64,000 nucleotides of DNA, from assembly GCA_013336525.1 (NCBI GenBank), contig JAAXTM010000004.1:62001-126000 (forward strand), in the 5' to 3' direction. A program made the translations under genes and the position numbers. The notes beneath the pieces are model-generated. The model saw only the letters and a program-made list of their open reading frames with translations. It was not told the origin of the DNA and did no database searches. Below, piece by piece: positions 58,282-64,000 of this stretch (position 1 is the first letter of the stretch; every line of letters begins with the position of its first letter). Source of the DNA: Geobacteraceae bacterium. GTDB lineage: Bacteria > Desulfobacterota > Desulfuromonadia > Geobacterales > Pseudopelobacteraceae.

Positions 58282-59538
58282 GTGAGTATTACAGAAAAAA
58301 TCGTAAAAATTGCCAAGGACGCCCGTACGGCATCGTTGGTCATGGCAAGGACTTCAACGGCTGTCAAAAATGATATGCTGCTGAAGATGGCCATTGCCCT
58401 CGAAAAGGCAACGCCGGTACTGATCTCGGAAAACCAGAAAGACCTTTTAGCCGGGCGTCAGAAGGGGTTGTCAAATTCCATGTTGGATCGCCTGATGCTT
58501 GATGCAGGTCGTATTAGTGTAATTGCCGACGCACTGCGTGAAATTGCCGCCCTGCCCGATCCGGTTGGTGAAGTCACCAAAATGTGGAAACGCCCCAACG
58601 AGTTGATGGTCGGCAAGATGCGCATCCCGCTTGGCACGATCGGGATCATCTACGAGTCGCGTCCTAATGTGACAGCCGACGCAGCAGCTCTCTGTCTCAA
58701 AGCCGGCAATGCGGTGATCCTGCGTGGAGGCTCCGAAGCGATTAACTCCAATCTGGCTATTGCCGCTGTTTTACAGGGTGTGCTGAGAGAGTTGCACATC
58801 CCGGAAGCTGCTCTGTCACTAATCCCTTTCACCGAGCGCGAAGGGGTTCTGGAGATGCTCAAACAGGAAGAGTCTATCGACCTGGTCATACCTCGTGGTG
58901 GCGAAAGCCTGATCCGCTTTGTGGTTGAAAACTCGCGTATCCCGGTCATCAAGCATTATAAAGGGGTATGCCACATTTTTGTTGATCAGACGGCTGATTT
59001 TGAAAAAGCGATACAGATAATAGTCAACAGTAAGACCCAGCGTCCTGGTGTTTGCAATGCGCTGGAGACGCTCCTGATCCACAGGGATGTGGCGGCTGAA
59101 TTCATTCCGAAAATTGCAGCCAGGTTATCTGAATTAGGGGTGGAGCTGCGCGGTGATGATGCTTTTTGCAGCTATGCTCAGATCGCCAAGCCGGCTACGG
59201 AAGAGGATTGGCATGCGGAATATCTTGAATTGATTCTGGCCTGCCGGGTAGTTGACGACATTGATGCCGCCATCGCCCACATAAACCGTTACTGTTCGCT
59301 GCACACGGAATCGATTATCACAAGTGACTATAGTCGCGCCCAGCGCTTCATTCGTGAGGTCAACTCTTCCTGTGTGATGGTCAACGCCTCGACCCGTTTT
59401 GCCGACGGTGGGCAACTCGGCCTGGGGGCCGAAATAGGCATTTCAACCACCAAACTGCACTCCTTCGGCCCGATGGGGTTAGAGGATCTGACCACCACCA
59501 AGTTCATTGTATATGGGGATGGACAGGTTCGGGAATAA
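58282..59538 (+). CDS. proA: Gamma-glutamyl phosphate reductase
   Basis: A 418-residue aldehyde-dehydrogenase-family enzyme of proline synthesis. The catalytic Cys lies in RPGVCNALETLL; MRIPLGTIGIIYESRPNVTADAAALCLKAGNAVILRGG in part is diagnostic of ProA. The start is a GTG at 58282, 7 bases after CGGAG. Confidence 0.96.
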   Translation: MSITEKIVKIAKDARTASLVMARTSTAVKNDMLLKMAIALEKATPVLISENQKDLLAGRQKGLSNSMLDRLMLDAGRISVIADALREIAALPDPVGEVTKMWKRPNELMVGKMRIPLGTIGIIYESRPNVTADAAALCLKAGNAVILRGGSEAINSNLAIAAVLQGVLRELHIPEAALSLIPFTEREGVLEMLKQEESIDLVIPRGGESLIRFVVENSRIPVIKHYKGVCHIFVDQTADFEKAIQIIVNSKTQRPGVCNALETLLIHRDVAAEFIPKIAARLSELGVELRGDDAFCSYAQIAKPATEEDWHAEYLELILACRVVDDIDAAIAHINRYCSLHTESIITSDYSRAQRFIREVNSSCVMVNASTRFADGGQLGLGAEIGISTTKLHSFGPMGLEDLTTTKFIVYGDGQVRE

Positions 59539-59563
59539 CTGTGTGAAAAACAAGGAGCTTGTT

Positions 59564-59968
59564 ATGACTATTCAAGAGCAAATTCAGCAGTTCCTCGTGT
59601 CACCCTCTTTCGGAGTCGTCGGTGCATCAACCAACCGCGAGAAGTACGGCAACAAGGTGCTCCGCTGTTACCTGCAAAACGGCAAAAATGCCGTCCCGGT
59701 AAACCCAAACGAGGCGGAAATCGAGGGGGTCCCCTGCGTGGCTACTCTCAGCGATCTTCCGGCTGAAGCAGTGAGCATATCCATGATCACCCCTCCTGCA
59801 GTCACCGCGAAGCTGGTACCGCTGGCAATAGCAAAAGGGATAAAAAATATCTGGATGCAGCCTGGAGCCGAGCACCCTGAAGCGGTGACACTCTGTGTTG
59901 ACAATGGCATCAACGTCATCGCTGACGGAAGTTGCCTGCTTGTAGTGATGGGGTATCATGAACATTAA
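59564..59968 (+). CDS. CoA-binding domain protein (YccU family)
   Basis: A 134-residue Rossmann-fold CoA-binding protein (FGVVGASTNREKYGNKVLRCYLQ in part, and NIWMQPGAEHPEAV). ATG 59564 follows AAGGAG. The family binds CoA in the cytoplasm; role unknown. 25 bases after proA, likely co-transcribed. Confidence 0.85.
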   Translation: MTIQEQIQQFLVSPSFGVVGASTNREKYGNKVLRCYLQNGKNAVPVNPNEAEIEGVPCVATLSDLPAEAVSISMITPPAVTAKLVPLAIAKGIKNIWMQPGAEHPEAVTLCVDNGINVIADGSCLLVVMGYHEH

Positions 59969-60012
59969 TTTCATGCGGTAAAAGAGTTTTTTCTTGACTA
60001 TCGTATAAACAG

Positions 60013-60080
60013 TTGTCAAATCAACAAAAACCTGACATAGTGTGCAATCTTCGACGGGCAGCAATGCCCGTCGTTTTATT
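60013..60080 (+). promoter_or_regulatory. bipA promoter and terminator-like 5' hairpin
   Basis: TTGTCA (60013-60018) and CATAGT (60036-60041) are spaced by 17 bases, with a start near 60048. The perfect 9-base stem CGACGGGCA (60052-60060) and TGCCCGTCG (60065-60073), loop GCAA, followed by TTTTATTTT, is a classic terminator and lies only 23 bases before the bipA ATG. It either ends the upstream gene or forms the first bases of the bipA message. Confidence 0.6.
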
Positions 60081-60104
60081 TTGCTGAATTGAGGAGTTTT
60101 ACCC

Positions 60105-61910
60105 ATGCAGGAAAGAATCAGAAATATTGCAATTATTGCCCACGTTGACCACGGCAAAACCACACTTGTTGACGCCATGCTTAAACACGCCGGAGTTTAT
60201 CGAGCCAATGAAGCCATTACCGAGCGTGTCATGGATTCTAATGACCTTGAGAAAGAACGCGGCATCACCATCCTGGCCAAGAGCCTTTCGATCCACCACG
60301 GGCAGTACAAGATCAATATCGTAGATACACCCGGTCACGCCGATTTTGGCGGCGAGGTTGAACGCGTACTTAAGATGGTTGACTCCGTACTGCTCCTCGT
60401 CGATGCCCTGGACGGCCCGATGCCACAGACACGCTTCGTACTGAAAAAGTCTCTCGACCTTAATCTTAAGCCGATCGTTGTCATCAACAAGATTGATCGT
60501 CCAGGCAGTCGTCCTGACGAAGTGCTCAACATGGTCTTCGATCTGTTCTGTGAACTGAATGCCTCCGACGATCAGCTCGATTTTCCGGTCGTTTATACCA
60601 GCGCCAAGATGGGGTATGCCAAACTGGATATCAATATCGAGTCAAACAGCATGGAGCCGCTTTTCGCAGTCGTAGAGGCCAATGTCCGTCCCCCCAAGGG
60701 CGATTCAAACGCCCCGTTCCAGATGTTGATTGCAAACATAGATTACAACGACTATATCGGGCGCATGGCAACCGGGCGCATATTCAACGGCAAGGTCAAA
60801 GCCGGTGAAACTGTTGCTATGATCAAAAAGGACGGAACAATATCAAAAGGGCGTATCACCAAACTGCTCGGTTACGAAGGACTGAAACAGGTTGAGATCG
60901 AAGAAGCCGGAACAGGCGATATCGTCACCGTTGCCGGTTTTGAAGAGGTCAGCATTGGCGAAACTCTGGCCTCGGCTGAGAATCCGATTGCAATTCCATA
61001 TGTTTCAATTGACGAGCCGACCCTGTCGATGAACTTCATGGTCAACACATCCCCCTTTGCCGGTCGCGAAGGTAAATGGGTCACTTCTCGCAACATTCGT
61101 GAGCGCCTTACAAAGGAACTGCGTACCAATGTTTCCCTGCGGGTTGATGATACTGACAGCGCTGATACATTCATGGTTTCCGGCCGCGGCGAACTGCACC
61201 TCTCTATTCTGATTGAAACCATGCGCCGTGAAGGTTTTGAGCTTGCGGTTTCAAAGCCTGAGGTTATTGTCAGGATCAAGGATGGCGTCAAGATGGAGCC
61301 TATGGAGTATCTGGTTGTAGACGTTGCTTCCGAGTTTCAGGGGGCCATCATCGAAAAAATGGGCCCACGTAAAGGTGAGATGGTCGCAATGGCACCGATG
61401 GGCGAGATGGTACGCCTCGAATTCATCATTCCTGCCCGCGGCCTGATAGGGCTCCGCGGTGAGGTTTTGACTGATACCCGTGGCACCGCAGTAATGACAC
61501 ACACTTTCCACGAATATGCCCCATACAAGGGTGATATCCCTGGCCGTAAAAACGGCGCTCTGATGGCCATGGACCATGGCGAAACGACTGCCTATTCGCT
61601 TGATGCCCTCCAGCCGCGCGGCACTCTCTTCATCGGGGCTGGCGTTGAAGTATACGGCGGTATGATAATCGGACAGAACAACAAGGATAATGACCTTGAA
61701 GTAAATCCCTGCAAGGGGAAAAAACTGACCAACGTTCGCGCCTCCGGCACGGACGACGCCATCAAGCTCACTCCGCCACGTTTAATGACGCTCGAACAGG
61801 CTCTCGAATTCATCGAGGACGACGAACTGGTGGAAGTCACACCAACCTCGATCCGTCTGCGCAAAAAAGAGCTCGATCCAACCCGTCGTAAACGGTCAGG
61901 TAAAAATTAG
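60105..61910 (+). CDS. typA: Translational GTPase BipA/TypA
   Basis: A 601-residue GTPase. G1 [10 protein letters not shown]3 [14 protein letters not shown]4 NKIDRPG, then EF-G-like domains and the BipA-specific C-terminus ([38 protein letters not shown]). It acts in ribosome assembly, especially at low temperature. Strong terminator follows. Confidence 0.97.
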   Translation: MQERIRNIAIIAHVDHGKTTLVDAMLKHAGVYRANEAITERVMDSNDLEKERGITILAKSLSIHHGQYKINIVDTPGHADFGGEVERVLKMVDSVLLLVDALDGPMPQTRFVLKKSLDLNLKPIVVINKIDRPGSRPDEVLNMVFDLFCELNASDDQLDFPVVYTSAKMGYAKLDINIESNSMEPLFAVVEANVRPPKGDSNAPFQMLIANIDYNDYIGRMATGRIFNGKVKAGETVAMIKKDGTISKGRITKLLGYEGLKQVEIEEAGTGDIVTVAGFEEVSIGETLASAENPIAIPYVSIDEPTLSMNFMVNTSPFAGREGKWVTSRNIRERLTKELRTNVSLRVDDTDSADTFMVSGRGELHLSILIETMRREGFELAVSKPEVIVRIKDGVKMEPMEYLVVDVASEFQGAIIEKMGPRKGEMVAMAPMGEMVRLEFIIPARGLIGLRGEVLTDTRGTAVMTHTFHEYAPYKGDIPGRKNGALMAMDHGETTAYSLDALQPRGTLFIGAGVEVYGGMIIGQNNKDNDLEVNPCKGKKLTNVRASGTDDAIKLTPPRLMTLEQALEFIEDDELVEVTPTSIRLRKKELDPTRRKRSGKN

Positions 61911-61938
61911 TACTCAAACACTCAAACCAATACGAACC

Positions 61939-61971
61939 AAACGGGCCGAGATTTTTTCGGCCCGTTTTTAT
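61939..61971 (+). terminator. Rho-independent terminator after typA
   Basis: Stem ACGGGCCGA (61941-61949) and TCGGCCCGT (61957-61965), loop 7 bases, followed by TTTTATT. It separates typA from the cobalamin genes. Confidence 0.9.
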
Positions 61972-62065
61972 TGGAATTTTAAGCGGAATAATCTGGTGAT
62001 TTTTAACCGGGTGGATGCTATAGTTCGCCATATAATTCAGATTATTGAGGCGGGGTTTAAAAACT

Positions 62066-63283
62066 ATGGCAGAGCAAATGATCTATCTGATAGGAGCAGG
62101 CTTTACCGGTTGGGATGGCTTTCCTGCCAAGGCACTTGAGATTATAGGTGCAGCTGACATCATGATCGGCCATCCACGGCATCTGGCGATATTTCCTGAT
62201 TTCTCAGGTAAAAAGAGGGAACTGGGGGAGCTCCCGGAACTGATGGAATTCCTCAAACAGACTGACAAGAAAGTGGTTCTACTCGCCTCTGGTGATCCTA
62301 CTTTCTTTGGTATATCACGCTTCCTGCTTCGTAATCTCTCCAAAGAGCGTATCGAGATATTCCCTAATGTGACCAGCATGCAGTACGCTTTTGCCAGAAT
62401 CAAAGAGCCGTGGGACGATGGCATTTTTGTTTCTGTCCATGGGCGCGGTATGCGTCAGGCTGTAGACAAAATAATAGCCGCCGAAAAAGCATGCGTGCTA
62501 ACCGACAAGATAAACACACCTGCTGCCATCGCAGCTGAACTGATTGAACGGGGAGCCGAAGGTTATGAAGCATGGTTATGCGAAGATTTGGGCATGCCGA
62601 CCGAGAAATTCACCAAAACGACAGTGCGCGGACTGCAGAACATTGAGGCGTCAGAGCTGAATATCCTGATTCTGATCCGCATCTACGAGCCGAACCTCGT
62701 TCACTATCCGCTGATCGGCATCGATGATGATGAGTTCCATACCTCAAAAAAACTTATAACCAAGCAGGAAGTTCGTGCCGTCACCCTGGCAAAGCTTCAA
62801 CTGCAGGATGATCTGGTGCTATGGGACATTGGCGCCGGAAGCTGCTCCGTATCTATTGAAGCCTCCAATCTGATGCCGGATGGGCGAATTTTTGCGGTGG
62901 AAAAGAATCAGCAGTGCATCGGTTTTATCAACGAAAACCTGAAAAAATTCTGTGCTCGCAATATAAAATTGATCGAGGCCTACGCACCGGATGGCCTGGA
63001 CAATCTGCCAGACCCGGATCGAGTTTTCATCGGCGGGGCAGGTGGCAAGCTGGACGAAATTATCGACATTATTTCTCTGCGTTTGAGGCCGGAGGGGGTT
63101 GTGGTTATCAACGCTGTGACTCTCGATACCCTCACCAGAGCGGTAGAATTTCTTGAAGACCACGGTTTCACGGTGGAAGCGACCTGCATCAATGTCGCCA
63201 AGACCCGTAACCTGACCGAATACAAGATGTTTGAAGCCCAGAATCCTGTCTATGTAATTTCAGCCCGGAAGGGTGGCGAATAG
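62066..63283 (+). CDS. Precorrin-6Y/cobalt-precorrin-7 C5,15-methyltransferase, CbiE-CbiT fusion
   Basis: A 405-residue fusion. The N-terminal half is CbiE (MIYLIGAGFTGWDGFPAKALEI in part, and an SAM-dependent C5-methyltransferase pattern). The C-terminal half is CbiT (LVLWDIGAGSCSVSIEAS, EKNQQCIGFI, PDRVFIGGAGGKLDEIIDI in part), a C15 methyltransferase/decarboxylase. It acts in the cobalamin corrin ring pathway. ATG 62066; the next gene overlaps its stop by one base. Confidence 0.93.
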   Translation: MAEQMIYLIGAGFTGWDGFPAKALEIIGAADIMIGHPRHLAIFPDFSGKKRELGELPELMEFLKQTDKKVVLLASGDPTFFGISRFLLRNLSKERIEIFPNVTSMQYAFARIKEPWDDGIFVSVHGRGMRQAVDKIIAAEKACVLTDKINTPAAIAAELIERGAEGYEAWLCEDLGMPTEKFTKTTVRGLQNIEASELNILILIRIYEPNLVHYPLIGIDDDEFHTSKKLITKQEVRAVTLAKLQLQDDLVLWDIGAGSCSVSIEASNLMPDGRIFAVEKNQQCIGFINENLKKFCARNIKLIEAYAPDGLDNLPDPDRVFIGGAGGKLDEIIDIISLRLRPEGVVVINAVTLDTLTRAVEFLEDHGFTVEATCINVAKTRNLTEYKMFEAQNPVYVISARKGGE

Positions 63284-63981
63284 TGGCAATTGTGTATGCT
63301 GTCGGGGTTGGTCCCGGTGATCCGGAGCTGTTGACCCGCAAGGCTGAACGGATTCTGCGGAGTGTCGATGTAATTCTGGCTCCGGTCTCAAATCCATCCG
63401 AGGCCAGTGTGGCGCTCGGTACAATCCGTGAATTTATCGATGAGAGTCGTCAGGAGATAATTGTCCGCCAGTTCCCAATGACTTCCGACCGAGCCGTCTT
63501 GATGCCGGCCTGGCAGGGCGCAGCGGATCTGATCGCGGCCCACGCGGAAGCGGGACGCTCAGTAGCTTTCATTACGATCGGCGACCCACTATTTTATTCT
63601 ACTTTTATTTATCTGCTGCGCATTCTGCGCGAACAGTGGCCGCAGCTGCCGATCGAAATAGTCCCCGGTATATCCAGCATCAACGCTGCAGCTGCAGAGG
63701 CGGCTCTACCGCTGGTGGAGGGGGATGAAAAGATGGTTGTGATACCGGCTACAGCGGGGATTGACCAGATAAAAACTGCCCTGGCAACCTACGAAACCGT
63801 TGTGCTTTTGAAGGTGAAGTCAATTTATTCTGAAATAGTAAAACTTCTCCGTGCAGCCGGAAGAGAACAAACAACCATTTTTGTCGAGCGGGTCGGCTCC
63901 CCCCGCCAGAAGGTTTTGACCGATTTTGACGAGATAACCGCCCATTCCCCGGATTACCTGTCGTTGATGATCATCAAGTAG
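63283..63981 (+). CDS. Precorrin-2/cobalt-factor II C20-methyltransferase (CbiL/CobI type)
   Basis: A 232-residue tetrapyrrole methylase. It has the SAM/tetrapyrrole motif GVGPGDPELLTRKAERIL near the N-terminus, and TIGDPLFYSTFIYLL and VPGISSINAAAAEAALPL further in. It starts at a GTG at 63283 that overlaps the TAG of the CbiET gene. It continues the cobalamin cluster, which likely extends beyond the window. Confidence 0.92.
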   Translation: MAIVYAVGVGPGDPELLTRKAERILRSVDVILAPVSNPSEASVALGTIREFIDESRQEIIVRQFPMTSDRAVLMPAWQGAADLIAAHAEAGRSVAFITIGDPLFYSTFIYLLRILREQWPQLPIEIVPGISSINAAAAEAALPLVEGDEKMVVIPATAGIDQIKTALATYETVVLLKVKSIYSEIVKLLRAAGREQTTIFVERVGSPRQKVLTDFDEITAHSPDYLSLMIIK

Positions 63982-64000
63982 TCCAGGCAATTCCAGCTTT

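Noticed and set aside
1-64000. tRNA or rRNA genes
   Set aside because: I saw no cloverleaf ending in CCA and no rRNA-like stretch in any gap; this is by eye and could miss a weak one.

Overview
The window looks like a chromosomal segment of a Gram-negative, probably anaerobic deltaproteobacterium, most likely Geobacteraceae or a relative (Desulfuromonadota). This is inferred from gene content: a sigma-54 NtrC-type response regulator with its own kinase, Mla-type lipid transport, LolA, an AMMECR1 protein, a GatCAB amidotransferase, a fused CbiE/CbiT of the anaerobic cobalamin route, and Geobacter-like intergenic repeats. No rRNA or tRNA gene was found, so the assignment is not proven.

Bases 1-19.2 kb, all minus strand, are a surface-glycan or glycoprotein island. 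Reading downstream it has two TPR proteins, a GT4 glycosyltransferase, methyltransferases, and a CgeB-like/GT2 fusion. A scarred stretch (8.9-12.0 kb) follows, with three decayed copies of one methyltransferase 3' end, a frameshifted methyltransferase and an IS4-like element. Then comes a tightly coupled run: cupin, DegT/DnrJ aminotransferase, methyltransferase, epimerase, nucleotidyltransferase, GHMP kinase, and both halves of a split transketolase. The second half continues without a stop into a SAM methyltransferase that runs off the window. The set suggests an activated, aminated and methylated sugar, possibly heptose-derived, with a dedicated transketolase supplying the ketose phosphate.

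Bases 19.4-30 kb hold housekeeping and unknown genes: ROK kinase, an orphan molybdopterin oxidoreductase, a double-ACT protein, peptide deformylase, AMMECR1, an RluA pseudouridine synthase, an MnmM-like methyltransferase and an HpnI-like glycosyltransferase carrying an in-frame palindromic repeat. In the middle are two tandem exported paralogues built on methionine-rich heptads, downstream of a 50-bp perfect AT palindrome. They are the best candidates for an undescribed system.

Bases 30-41 kb form an envelope transport block: TetR regulator with a perfect 18-bp operator, RND pump (MFP, RND, OMF), then mlaE-mlaF-mlaD, a TolC-like protein, mlaC, and cspA. Bases 41-56.6 kb carry YgiQ, ArgC, RplM-RpsI, GatCAB, an orphan CheY/CheA pair, LolA, YajQ, RimO and a two-component pair. 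Bases 56.6-64 kb carry two interspersed repeats, a BamA/D15-type barrel, ProA, a CoA-binding protein, BipA behind a terminator-like hairpin, and the start of a cobalamin cluster.
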